This document shows positions 42,061 through 50,651 of a DNA stretch of 64,000 bases, piece by piece; position 1 is the stretch's first letter; every line of letters starts with the position of its first letter. The translations under genes and the position numbers were made by a program. The stretch covers positions 1-64,000 of the forward strand of contig JAACFB010000005.1 of the NCBI GenBank assembly GCA_009937615.1, in the 5' to 3' direction. The DNA is from Gammaproteobacteria bacterium. Its GTDB lineage: Bacteria; Pseudomonadota; Gammaproteobacteria; Steroidobacterales; Woeseiaceae. The notes beneath the pieces were generated by a model. The model was not told the DNA's origin. It ran no database searches and saw only the letters and a list, made by a program, of their open reading frames with translations.

Positions 42061-44241
42061 TTAATAGATGCTCGAACCTTCTTCAAGAATCCGCGGCGTC
42101 ACGAATATGAGAAGCTCGGCCTTGTTGTTGACTCGCTGCGTGCTTTTGAACAGGTGGCCGACGCCCGGAATATCGCCCAGGAATGGAACCTTGCTGACCG
42201 TTTCGCGCCGCTCCGTCTCGTAGATACCGCCAAGAACGACTGTCTGGCCGTCCGCGACGAGCACCTGGGTCTGAACCGCGCGTGTATCGATGCTCGGCAC
42301 CGTACCGCCCAGGCCACCGGTCGAGATAATCTCGCCGACGTTATCCTTGTGCACCATCAAATCCATGATGATGTTGTTATCCGGCGTAATTTGCGGCGTC
42401 ACGGTCAGGCTCAGCACCGCTTTCTTGAACTGGACCGTCGTTGCGCCGGATGAGGCCGATTGCTGGTAAGGAATTTCGACACCCTGCTCGATGCGCGCTT
42501 CTTTCTGATTCGCTGTAATCACGCGTGGCGTCGATACAATCTCACCGCGGCCTTCGGCTTCGAGGGCCGTCAGCTCCAGGTCCACGAGATAGTCTGACTC
42601 TAGAACAGCCAGCGAGAAACGGCCGGCCGCTTCGGCAATCGGCACGTTGACATTATAGCGATTGCTCAGTGTCGGCAGGCTGACCGGGAAGATCGTGCCA
42701 TTTGCCGGATCCGCGAGGTTACTGACCGCCGAGCCGACCATCGTGTCCGTACCTGCGCCTGTGCCCGACACGAAGGTGCCGCCGCTGTTGGTGCCGCTTT
42801 CGTGAAGAGCAGTAACGCCGAGGCGTACGCCCAGGTCGCGGCTGAAATCGTCGTTGACGACGACAATGCGCGACTCGATAAGAACCTGCTTGATCGGGAT
42901 GTCGAGCGTTCTGACCATGCGACGAATGTTCTGCAGGCTCTCAGCGGTATCCTGCACGAGCAGCGTGTTGGTGCGATCGTCGACGGCTATGCTGCCGCGG
43001 TCCGACAGCATTGCGTTGCCACCGTCGGCCCTGATCAGCGCCGCAAGATCTTCGGCCTTGGCGTAGTTCACCTGCAGGAACTCGGAATACAGTGGCTCGA
43101 GTTCGCTGATCGCCCGCTGCGCTTCGAGGTCCGCGGTTTCCCGCGCGGCGATCTCCTCCGCCGGTGCGACGATGATGACGTTGCCGTTCTGGCGCATGTC
43201 CAGGCCCTTCGTCGTCATAACGATATCGAGCGCCTGGTCCCATGGCACGTTACGCAGCCGCAGCGTCACGTTACCCTGCACCGTATCGGAAACCACGATA
43301 TTGCGACCCGAGGTCTCGGCAAGCAGCTGCAGTACAGCCCGCGTTTCGATGTCCTGGAAATTCAATGTCAGCCGCTGACCTTCGTATTCCTTCGATTCCG
43401 AAAACAAGCTGGATGCTTCGGTATCCTCGGCAACGGGGTTGATCTCGATCGTGAACTCGTTGTCGGTCTGATACGCAAGTTGCTCGTACTTGCCGTCCGC
43501 GGAAATAACGACGCGGGTATCAAGATTGGTCCGCAGCGTATCGACGGTTGTCACCGGCGTCGCAAAGTCCATCACATCCAGACGGCGCATAAGCTCGGCC
43601 GGCAGGCTTGTATCCTTGAATACTGCGACGACGCGGCCACCTTCCTGGCGAATGTCGACCGGAGTCGACGGGTCGCTCAAGTTGACGACCACGCGTCCGC
43701 CGCCATCACGCGTGCGGCGGAAGTCGACGCTCGAGATTGAACGGCTGCCCGGGCTGGCGTAGGACGCGGCCGGTGTAGCAGCGCTCGCGAACTGCGTCGT
43801 GTCTTCACTGTAATCGTCGCCGTCGCCGAGCGTAATCGTTACGGTATTGCCACTGCGCCGCGTCTCGTATGCAACCATGTTGTCGAGGTTCAGCACGACA
43901 CGGGTTCGGCCGTTGGCTTCGGCTGTCAGCACCGTGTCCAGCGGGCCGAGATTTACGTCGCGACGCCGCGACGAAAGTCCCAGCGTCGTGTCGGGCAGAT
44001 CCAGAGCAATGCGCGCCGGGTTATCAATCGTAAACGCGAGTGGCTCCGGAGCCGTCCCACTCATTATCAAGGTCAGCTCGACGCGTTGGCCGGGCAGAGT
44101 TTGAACCTGAATGTCCTGCAGCCGGTTGCCGTCCTGCGCATTTGCGGTGAAAGCAGCAAACAACAGCAATGTAGCTTGTGACAAGGCAGCCAGTTTTAGC
44201 ACCAAGCGCTGGCCGACCGTCCGTTTGTTTTTGAGCATCAT
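42061..44241 (-). CDS. pilQ: Type IV pilus secretin PilQ
   Basis: Outer-membrane pore through which the pilus extends. The 726-residue protein has a signal peptide (ends near FAAFTANAQ), two AMIN domains (about 35-130 and 160-265) that bind peptidoglycan, an STN/N0 domain (TLNFQDIETRAVLQLLAETS), an N1 ring domain, and the C-terminal secretin domain with EVEIPYQQS-like EQGVEIPYQQS and VPFLGDIPGVGHLFKS. Start ATGATG at 44241 has GGAG at good distance; an ATG at 44262 has no SD. Last gene of pilMNOPQ. Confidence 0.96.
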   Translation of the reverse strand: MMLKNKRTVGQRLVLKLAALSQATLLLFAAFTANAQDGNRLQDIQVQTLPGQRVELTLIMSGTAPEPLAFTIDNPARIALDLPDTTLGLSSRRRDVNLGPLDTVLTAEANGRTRVVLNLDNMVAYETRRSGNTVTITLGDGDDYSEDTTQFASAATPAASYASPGSRSISSVDFRRTRDGGGRVVVNLSDPSTPVDIRQEGGRVVAVFKDTSLPAELMRRLDVMDFATPVTTVDTLRTNLDTRVVISADGKYEQLAYQTDNEFTIEINPVAEDTEASSLFSESKEYEGQRLTLNFQDIETRAVLQLLAETSGRNIVVSDTVQGNVTLRLRNVPWDQALDIVMTTKGLDMRQNGNVIIVAPAEEIAARETADLEAQRAISELEPLYSEFLQVNYAKAEDLAALIRADGGNAMLSDRGSIAVDDRTNTLLVQDTAESLQNIRRMVRTLDIPIKQVLIESRIVVVNDDFSRDLGVRLGVTALHESGTNSGGTFVSGTGAGTDTMVGSAVSNLADPANGTIFPVSLPTLSNRYNVNVPIAEAAGRFSLAVLESDYLVDLELTALEAEGRGEIVSTPRVITANQKEARIEQGVEIPYQQSASSGATTVQFKKAVLSLTVTPQITPDNNIIMDLMVHKDNVGEIISTGGLGGTVPSIDTRAVQTQVLVADGQTVVLGGIYETERRETVSKVPFLGDIPGVGHLFKSTQRVNNKAELLIFVTPRILEEGSSIY

Positions 44242-44269
44242 TCCAATTACTCCCAGTTCCATTCAGGCG

Positions 44270-44788
44270 TCAGTCCGAAAGACCGACGGCGGCGTCTCGT
44301 TCGATGTAACCACCAATCCCGTCAGAAATAATTTCGACCAAGTCGACTTCTGATTCTGTAATACCCGTGATTCGTCCGTAGTTCTGACCCATGTAGTTGC
44401 CGGGCACGACCCGGTGAATCAAGCCATCCGATGTTTGAATGAGTCCGTACATGGAATCGCCGATGTATAAGGTTCCGACCATGCGCAGCGTGTCGAGCGG
44501 AAATTGCTCGAGGAACTCAGGACTGCGGTCGGGATCCGGACGTGCGCCGCCGCCGGCGCCCCTGGCCGATGCCTGCGGCGTGTCGGGAACGAAAGGCGAA
44601 CGCACACCCTCTGCGTCGGCGACATAAGTGAACACCTCGTAAGGCGTGATTTCGGGCAATGGTTCGATGCGGCCGCCCGGCTTCGCTTTGACTTCATTGA
44701 TGTACCGATCGAGCTCGTCCATGTCGGGACCGCACCCTGCAAGAACCAGCGCAAACAGTGCCATGAAGAGGCTGTTCCTGATCGTCAT
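44270..44788 (-). CDS. pilP: Type IV pilus lipoprotein PilP
   Basis: Inner-membrane lipoprotein linking PilN/PilO to the secretin. The 172-residue protein has a signal peptide with lipobox LAGC at about 17-20, a flexible Gly/Pro-rich middle (PQASARGAGGGARPDPDR) and the C-terminal beta-sandwich (LDTLRMVGTLYIGDSMYGLI, VPGNYMGQNYGRI). ATG at 44788 has GAGGAA seven bases upstream, so it is preferred to the GTG at 44803. Confidence 0.94.
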   Translation of the reverse strand: MTIRNSLFMALFALVLAGCGPDMDELDRYINEVKAKPGGRIEPLPEITPYEVFTYVADAEGVRSPFVPDTPQASARGAGGGARPDPDRSPEFLEQFPLDTLRMVGTLYIGDSMYGLIQTSDGLIHRVVPGNYMGQNYGRITGITESEVDLVEIISDGIGGYIERDAAVGLSD

Positions 44789-44799
44789 AGCAGCGTTCC

Positions 44800-45402
44800 T
44801 CACAGGTCTGCCTCCTCATCCATGTAACGATAAGTCTTTGCGGTAACCTCTATGCTCAGGTTATCGAAATCGTCCTGGCGTTCAGGCGTGATATTGATGT
44901 CATGCAGCGTGACGATTCGGGGCAGTGCGGCAACCCCGCTGACGAAATTCGCGATCTCGTGGTAGCCCCCCGAAAGCCGGATCTTGATCGGCTTTTCGGC
45001 ATAAAAGTCCTTGGGTACTTCCGACTGCGGCTGGAACAGCTTTTCCTGCAGTCCCGCTGCCAGGCCGGTCTGCGATATGTCGACAATCAGGCTGGGTATC
45101 TCGGTCTCGCCAGGAAGCTGGCGCAGCATCGTGCCGAACGACTGCTCGATCTGCGCGAGCTGTGCCTTGTAGGCATCGTAGTTCGCGGCTTTCTTTTGCT
45201 TGTTCTCGAATACGTTCCTGAGTTCCTGCTCTTCGGCCCGGGCACGATCGAGTTGCGGCGCCTTATCCTTGACGATGGTCCAGTAAACGCCCAGGCCCGT
45301 AACCAGGGCAAATACGATGACAATGACGGCGGCCCGGAATACGAACGGCCAGCGCCCGACGTCGTTGACGTCCAGGGTCTTGAGTTCTTCGACGACGTTC
45401 AT
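44800..45402 (-). CDS. pilO: Type IV pilus inner membrane protein PilO
   Basis: A 200-residue bitopic protein: short cytoplasmic part, one helix at about 25-45 (RAAVIVIVFALVTGLGVYWT), a coiled coil (RARAEEQELRNVFENKQKKA), and a ferredoxin-like periplasmic domain (PIKIRLSGGYHEIANFVSGV). It forms a heterodimer with PilN. It overlaps pilN by four bases. Confidence 0.94.
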   Translation of the reverse strand: MNVVEELKTLDVNDVGRWPFVFRAAVIVIVFALVTGLGVYWTIVKDKAPQLDRARAEEQELRNVFENKQKKAANYDAYKAQLAQIEQSFGTMLRQLPGETEIPSLIVDISQTGLAAGLQEKLFQPQSEVPKDFYAEKPIKIRLSGGYHEIANFVSGVAALPRIVTLHDINITPERQDDFDNLSIEVTAKTYRYMDEEADL

Positions 45403-45965
45403 TGCAACTCCTCCGTGTCGTCACCCGCGCTGGTCTGCTTGACGTACACGACGAATTCAGCCTGGCGGGATGCGCCGGACTGCGTCGTCTCAACCCTCTC
45501 AACCTCGGGGTCGCTCATCCATTCAGATGCGTCAACCTGCCGCATCAGAGCGGATACACGCGTGCTCGACTGGGCTATACCACGAATCTCGACGCGCGCG
45601 CCTGTTTGTTTCAATCCGGTGAGATACACGCCTTCAGGAAGCTGTCGCGCCACCTCGTCAAACAGGTGGACCACTTCCGGCCGGCTCTTCTGCAGCTGTT
45701 CGATGATCTCCATGCGCGCCAGCAACCGTTCTTTCTGGCGCTCGAGGCCGTCGATCTCCTTGATGCTCTTCTCGAGCTCAACGATCTCGTCAGTAAGGCG
45801 CTGGTTGCGACTTTTCTGATCGTCGATCATCTGGGAGTAGGCGAACATCGTCAGCAGGACGGCGCCGACAGCAACGACGACCGCGCCGGCTGTGGCGATG
45901 CCAAATTCGCGTTGGCGCCGCTTTCGATCTTCTTCGCGCCAGGGGAGTAGATTAATACGCGGCAT
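45399..45965 (-). CDS. pilN: Type IV pilus inner membrane protein PilN
   Basis: A 188-residue bitopic protein beginning MPRINLLPWREEDRKRRQRE, the conserved INLLPWR tail that binds PilM in the cytoplasm. One helix follows (about 22-45), then a coiled coil (LTDEIVELEKSIKEIDGLER) and the periplasmic ferredoxin-like domain (LPEGVYLTGLKQTGARVEI). It starts one base after the pilM stop. Confidence 0.95.
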   Translation of the reverse strand: MPRINLLPWREEDRKRRQREFGIATAGAVVVAVGAVLLTMFAYSQMIDDQKSRNQRLTDEIVELEKSIKEIDGLERQKERLLARMEIIEQLQKSRPEVVHLFDEVARQLPEGVYLTGLKQTGARVEIRGIAQSSTRVSALMRQVDASEWMSDPEVERVETTQSGASRQAEFVVYVKQTSAGDDTEELQ

Positions 45966-45966
45966 A

Positions 45967-47028
45967 TCAGTCGAAGCTCCTCAGTGCCAGGCCACACGCG
46001 GTGAGTAATGCTGTTGCATCTTTGTGTACGCCCTGTGATTTGGCCTTGGATGAAATCTTCATCTGCCCGAGCGGATCGCCGACTTCTGTCGGGATGCCGA
46101 CGCGGCTCGAGATAACGTCCGCGATACCGGGAATGTTCGCGCAACCGCCGCATACCAGGATCATGTCCGGCTGTTCACGTCCGCCGCCAGAGGCGAGATA
46201 AAACTGCAGCGAACGGCTGACCTGTTGCGTCATGTCGTCGATGAAGGGTTCGAGGACCTCGGGCTGGTAGTTGCTCGGCAGGCCGCCCTGTTTTTTCGCG
46301 CGTCCCGCATCCTCCATCGATAAGCCATACGTGCGCATGATCTCCTCGGTGAGCTGCTGCCCGCCGAAGTTGAAGTCGCGCGTGTAGATAACCCTGAGGT
46401 CCTGAAGCACGCTGAACGTCGTGCTGCTCGCGCCAATATCGACGACCGCAACCGAATGCCCCATGCCGCCATCAGGAATCTGGTGACTCAAAAGCCGGCA
46501 GGCATTTTCAAGCGCAAACGCTTCGACATCGACGATCTGCGTCGCCAGCCCGGCCGCACTGACGGCCGCTTGCCGCTGTTCGACATTATCTGTGCGGGTA
46601 GCGACCAGCAGCACGTCGAGCAGCTCCGGGTCTTTCTCGTTCGGTCCGACGATTTCGTAGTCAAAGCTGACCTCTTCCATCGGGAACGGGATGTACTGAT
46701 CTGCCTGGATTTCGACCTGGCCCTCCAGGTCACGCTCGGAGAGACTCGACGGCATCTGGATGATCTTGGTGATGGCCGCATCGCCGCTGATTGCTACCGC
46801 AACATCGGTCGACTTAGCGCCCGCTCGTTTGACGGCCCTTCGTATCGCTTCACCGACAGCCTTGGCGTCAACAATCGCCTTTTCACTGACCGAGCTCGGT
46901 GGCGTGGGCTCTGCCGAATAGGACTCGACGCGATATCGCTTGCCGCTTTGCGACAGCTCTATCAATTTGACGGACGACGTCGTTATGTCGAGTCCCAACA
47001 GCAGTGGGGTTTTTTTGCCAAAGAACAC
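45967..47028 (-). CDS. pilM: Type IV pilus actin-like ATPase PilM
   Basis: Cytoplasmic FtsA/actin-fold protein that binds PilN. The 353-residue protein has the phosphate-1 motif LLGLDITTSSVKLIEL at the start, VAVVDIGASSTTFSVL in the middle, and the adenosine-binding ILVCGGCANIPGIADVI near the end. The start is GTG at 47028 with AAGGA seven bases upstream. It heads pilMNOPQ and is divergent from mrcA, as in Pseudomonas and Xanthomonas. Confidence 0.95.
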   Translation of the reverse strand: MFFGKKTPLLLGLDITTSSVKLIELSQSGKRYRVESYSAEPTPPSSVSEKAIVDAKAVGEAIRRAVKRAGAKSTDVAVAISGDAAITKIIQMPSSLSERDLEGQVEIQADQYIPFPMEEVSFDYEIVGPNEKDPELLDVLLVATRTDNVEQRQAAVSAAGLATQIVDVEAFALENACRLLSHQIPDGGMGHSVAVVDIGASSTTFSVLQDLRVIYTRDFNFGGQQLTEEIMRTYGLSMEDAGRAKKQGGLPSNYQPEVLEPFIDDMTQQVSRSLQFYLASGGGREQPDMILVCGGCANIPGIADVISSRVGIPTEVGDPLGQMKISSKAKSQGVHKDATALLTACGLALRSFD

Positions 47029-47123
47029 GTGTTTTTCCTTTTAGGTCGGTAAGTTGCGAGCTAAATGTAGTCTTGGTCTGAGCAAATTGGCTTAACTATA
47101 TAACAACAAAATGTTAAATAAAA

Positions 47124-47139
47124 CGTGACTTTTTTCACG
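47124..47139. promoter_or_regulatory. CRP/Vfr/Clp-like binding site upstream of pilM
   Basis: CGTGA-CTTTTT-TCACG is a perfect dyad with the GTGA-N6-TCAC core of CRP family sites. It lies about 96 bases upstream of the pilM start within the AT-rich part of the gap. Vfr and Clp are known to control type IV pilus genes in Pseudomonas and Xanthomonas, so the position makes sense. Confidence 0.5.
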
Positions 47140-47249
47140 GTCCAGCGGTCAGCATGGTACCGGGGGGCCGAAATCCATTCCGTGAACTGGTTGGCGGCCT
47201 GAGCTCAGGGCAAAAATAAGCCGATTCCGGGCCGAAAAAGCTCCCCCCA

Positions 47250-47279
47250 TTGCGGCAAGACGCGCTCGCTCGCTATCAT
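47250..47279 (+). promoter_or_regulatory. Candidate sigma-70 promoter of mrcA
   Basis: TTGCGG (47250-47255) and TATCAT (47274-47279) are 18 bases apart on the plus strand, 140 bases before the mrcA start. The -35 hexamer is the same as that of the proposed rpmE promoter. Confidence 0.45.
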
Positions 47280-47419
47280 CGGCGGCTCAGGGCCGGTTGC
47301 CGGGGCCCGCTGCCCCGGAGTAACCACACAATTCACCGTATCGGGCACCAGACTACGTATGATCCCGGTGACCGAGCGCCGCGGCTATCCGGCGCATTTG
47401 TCTCGAAACGTCATTAAGC

Positions 47420-49990
47420 ATGCGAAATACCGCAAGAAACCACGGTAAAACCGGCCGGGCATCGCCACGGCGCCTTGTGCGCTGGCTGATTGCATTTGCC
47501 GGTTTCTGCGCGATCACGGCCGTTGGTGGACTGGCCGGCGTCATCGGAGCCTATTATTTTGTCGCGCCGAGCCTGCCCGCGGCGGAGACGATCCGGGATA
47601 TTCCGCTACAGGTCCCGCTGCGCATTTTCAGTCGCGACGGCTACCTGATCAGCGAAATAGGCGAGCGCCGCCGGATACCGATCGTCTTCGAAGATGTCCC
47701 GGAACACGTCATCGATGCCTTCATCGCCGCCGAGGATCAGCGCTTCTTTGCGCATCCCGGCATCGACTATCGAGGAATACTGCGCGCATTTACGCAACTC
47801 CTGCTGACCGGCGAGGTCTCGAGCGGCGGCAGCACGCTGACCCAGCAGCTTGCTCGAAGTTACTTTTTGTCGCTCGAGCAGACACTCGAACGCAAATTCA
47901 AGGAAGCCTCTCTCGCGCTCCGGATCGAACAGGAGTTCACGAAGGAGCAGATCATGGAGCTGTTCCTCAACAAGATGTTTTTCGGCCAAAGGGCCTACGG
48001 AGTTGCCGCCGCGTCGCAGGTCTACTTCAACAAGAGTTTGAGCGAACTCAATATTGCAGAGGCGGCGACACTAGCGGGCGTCCTGCCGGCGCCGTCGCGT
48101 TATAACCCGGTAACGAGCCCGAAGAATGCCACCGTCAGACGCGGTTACGTCCTCGGGCGCATGGAGGACCTGGATTACATCAGCGAGTCCGAGTATGACC
48201 TGGCCATGGCGCTGCCGATGCAGTCCCGGCTGCACGGCGCAGCAATAGAGCTCGCCGCGCCGTATGTTGCCGAGATGGTCCGGCGTGAAATGCTGAACCG
48301 TTTCGGAGACGCGACGTATACGGCCGGATTCCAGGTTGTCACCACGCTCGACTCGCGCTTACAGAGAGCCGCAGACTATGCGTTGAGAAACGGCCTTCTC
48401 GAGTTTGCGCGCCGTCGCGGGTATCGCGGTCCGCTGGCCACCGTGGAGTTGCCGGACGACATCCTCGAGACGCCGTTTGCCGACTGGCCGATCCGGATTC
48501 GTCAGCAGCTCGATCAGTACGTTCCCGGCGGGCTATCTGCTGCAATCGTTACGGCCCTGAACGAGGACAATAGCGCCACCATCGTACTTCGCGACGGCGA
48601 GATTGCGTCGCTTCCCTGGCGCGGCATACGCTGGGCGAAACCGTTTATCGACCGGGAAACAACCGGGCCCGAGCCCGAGGCTGTGACGGACGTGCTTGCG
48701 CCCGGTGACCTGATCATCATAATGCCGACGGCGGCCGGCAGCTGGGCCCTCGCCCAGGTCCCGGAGGCCCAGGGCGCGATTGTGGCGCTGGATCCGTCCG
48801 ATGGGGCGATAAGCAGCCTGACCGGCGGATTCGACTTCGCAACCAGCAAGTTCAATCGTGCAACGCAGGCCTTTCGGCAGCCCGGTTCGTCTTTCAAACC
48901 GTTCATCTATTCGGCGGCTCTCGAGCACGGCAACACGCCGGCGACCGTTATCCTCGACGCGCCGGTGGTTATCAGCTCCTCGGAACTCGAGGCGGTATGG
49001 CGGCCCATCAACTACACGGGGCGTTTCTATGGGCCAACCCGGTTAAGAGAGGCATTGGTGCGATCGATGAATCTCGTGTCCGTGCGCCTGCTGCTGTTCG
49101 AAACGGGCATCGGCAACGCCGCGCGGCACATCGCCAAGTTCGGATTCGGCGACGCAGCCTTGCCCCGCAATGGCTCCCTTGCCCTGGGTGCCGGCGCCGC
49201 GTCGCCGCTCGACATGGCGCAGGGTTACGCGATCATTGCCAACGGTGGCTATGCGATCAAGCCATACATCATCGATTCCATCTTTGCTGCCAGTGGCGAG
49301 GCTTTGTATCGAGCGGAGCCCGTCGTGGTCTGCGCCGAGTGTCAGGCCGAACCCGATGAGCCTTATGGCGACGAACCGGCAGAGGAAATGCCGCTCGAAC
49401 AGATGGCCGAGATTGCGCTCGAATACCGTCCTGACGCTGCCGCCGCGCCGGAACTGTTTACCGGCGTCAACGACGCGCCACACGTGGTCAGCGCGCAAAA
49501 TGCGTTCCTTATCCAGGACATGATGCGCGACGTCATTCGGCGCGGAACGGGCCGCCGGGCGCTGGCACTCGGCCGCAGCGACCTGTCCGGTAAGACGGGA
49601 ACCTCCAATGATCAGCGTGACGCCTGGTTTGGCGGTTTCAATGCCGACCTGGCCAGCATTGTCTGGGTCGGCTACGACGATGATCTGCCGCTGGGCCCGG
49701 GCGAGGAAGGGTCACGCACAGCGCTGCCCATATGGATCGAATTCTCACGTCTTGCGCTTCGCGGCTTACCCGAGAATCAGCCGCCGATGCCCGACGGGAT
49801 CGTGTCTGTCCTGATCGATCGTGAAACGGGCTGCCCGGCTCGGGCCGGGCAGCGAAATGTCACTTTCGAGATGTTTCGCGAGGGACAGGTGCCGGTATGC
49901 GAGAGTACCGAAGCGCTTCCCGATATCTTCAACGATACATCGGGCATCGATGCGCCCGAGCAGCCCGAAGAGGAAGAAACTCTCTTCTGA
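47420..49990 (+). CDS. mrcA: Penicillin-binding protein 1A
   Basis: Bifunctional peptidoglycan synthase at the inner membrane. The 856-residue protein has a membrane helix at about 24-50, a GT51 glycosyltransferase domain with the catalytic Glu in AAEDQRFFAHPGIDYRG (about 104) and GGSTLTQQLARSYFL, an OB-like insert typical of PBP1A, and a transpeptidase domain with SSFKPF (nucleophile Ser about 489), the SxN-type RSMNLVS and KTGTSND (about 723). Divergent from pilM, as is usual in gammaproteobacteria. Confidence 0.96.
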   Translation: MRNTARNHGKTGRASPRRLVRWLIAFAGFCAITAVGGLAGVIGAYYFVAPSLPAAETIRDIPLQVPLRIFSRDGYLISEIGERRRIPIVFEDVPEHVIDAFIAAEDQRFFAHPGIDYRGILRAFTQLLLTGEVSSGGSTLTQQLARSYFLSLEQTLERKFKEASLALRIEQEFTKEQIMELFLNKMFFGQRAYGVAAASQVYFNKSLSELNIAEAATLAGVLPAPSRYNPVTSPKNATVRRGYVLGRMEDLDYISESEYDLAMALPMQSRLHGAAIELAAPYVAEMVRREMLNRFGDATYTAGFQVVTTLDSRLQRAADYALRNGLLEFARRRGYRGPLATVELPDDILETPFADWPIRIRQQLDQYVPGGLSAAIVTALNEDNSATIVLRDGEIASLPWRGIRWAKPFIDRETTGPEPEAVTDVLAPGDLIIIMPTAAGSWALAQVPEAQGAIVALDPSDGAISSLTGGFDFATSKFNRATQAFRQPGSSFKPFIYSAALEHGNTPATVILDAPVVISSSELEAVWRPINYTGRFYGPTRLREALVRSMNLVSVRLLLFETGIGNAARHIAKFGFGDAALPRNGSLALGAGAASPLDMAQGYAIIANGGYAIKPYIIDSIFAASGEALYRAEPVVVCAECQAEPDEPYGDEPAEEMPLEQMAEIALEYRPDAAAAPELFTGVNDAPHVVSAQNAFLIQDMMRDVIRRGTGRRALALGRSDLSGKTGTSNDQRDAWFGGFNADLASIVWVGYDDDLPLGPGEEGSRTALPIWIEFSRLALRGLPENQPPMPDGIVSVLIDRETGCPARAGQRNVTFEMFREGQVPVCESTEALPDIFNDTSGIDAPEQPEEEETLF

Positions 49991-49994
49991 GGTC

Positions 49995-50618
49995 ATGGGC
50001 AGATCAAAGCCGAACGGTAACAACGGCCGCGAGCGGCAATTGCTCGCGCAGGAAGCCGCACGCATTATTGTCGACCAGGGTATTCGCGATTATCGCATCG
50101 CCAAGGTCAAAGCCGCCGAGCGGCTCGGCCTGAGCAGTCGCGGCGCGCTGCCACGCAATGCGGAAATCGAACTGGCGGTCAGCGAACATTTGCAGCTATT
50201 CGGCCGTGAGTCGCACGTCGACCTTTTGCGCACGTTGCGCGAGGCCGCGCTCACCGCAATGGAGCTGCTCGGTGCACACTCGCCCAGACTCGTCGGCCCG
50301 GTGTTAAGCGGTACAGCCGATAGTAACTCCGCGGTCAATCTGCACGTTTTCTCCGATAGCCCGGAGAACGTCGCGCTGCTGCTGGCGGATCTCGGGATCG
50401 TTTATCGGCCGTATGAGCGGCGGCTGAAAAGCCAGCGCAATCGTAAAGCCGTCGCCGATGTCTATGCCGGCTTCCGGTTTCAGCAACATCATGTCGCGAT
50501 CGAAGCCACCGTGTTTCCTGTCGATGGCATTCGCCAGGCGCCGATCAGCCCGATCGACGGGCGCCCAATGCGCCGCGCCGACATGAATGCCGTTCGGGAG
50601 TTGATCAAACAGGCTTAG
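49995..50618 (+). CDS. Uncharacterised 207-residue protein after mrcA
   Basis: I do not recognise the family. The first 60 residues are basic and helical (NNGRERQLLAQEAARIIVDQ), and a central part LVGPVLSGTADSNSAVNLHVFSD resembles the G-S / S-D-x-D core of nucleotidyltransferases, but with Ala-Val-Asn in place of the metal-binding Asp residues, so a catalytic NTase is unlikely. The C-terminal part is beta-rich with His-rich FQQHHVAIEATVFPVDG. It starts four bases after the mrcA stop and is probably co-transcribed with it. The gap after it (50619-50651) holds only GC-rich short repeats. Confidence 0.65.
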   Translation: MGRSKPNGNNGRERQLLAQEAARIIVDQGIRDYRIAKVKAAERLGLSSRGALPRNAEIELAVSEHLQLFGRESHVDLLRTLREAALTAMELLGAHSPRLVGPVLSGTADSNSAVNLHVFSDSPENVALLLADLGIVYRPYERRLKSQRNRKAVADVYAGFRFQQHHVAIEATVFPVDGIRQAPISPIDGRPMRRADMNAVRELIKQA

Positions 50619-50651
50619 AGGCCCTGGTGGGGGCCCCTCGGGGTTTTACGC

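Larger units (their letters stand above)
47029..47419. other. Intergenic region between pilM and mrcA
   Basis: A 391-base divergent gap with no credible gene. The pilM side (47085-47140) is AT-rich and holds a CRP-like dyad; the mrcA side holds a sigma-70-like promoter. The rest is GC-rich with short inverted repeats (for example GCCGGGGCCCGCTGCCCCGG around 47298-47317). Confidence 0.8.

Noticed and set aside
50619..50651. Bidirectional terminator between the 207-residue gene and gltA
   Set aside because: GC-rich repeats with a TTTT follow, but pairing needs bulges and several registers are equal.
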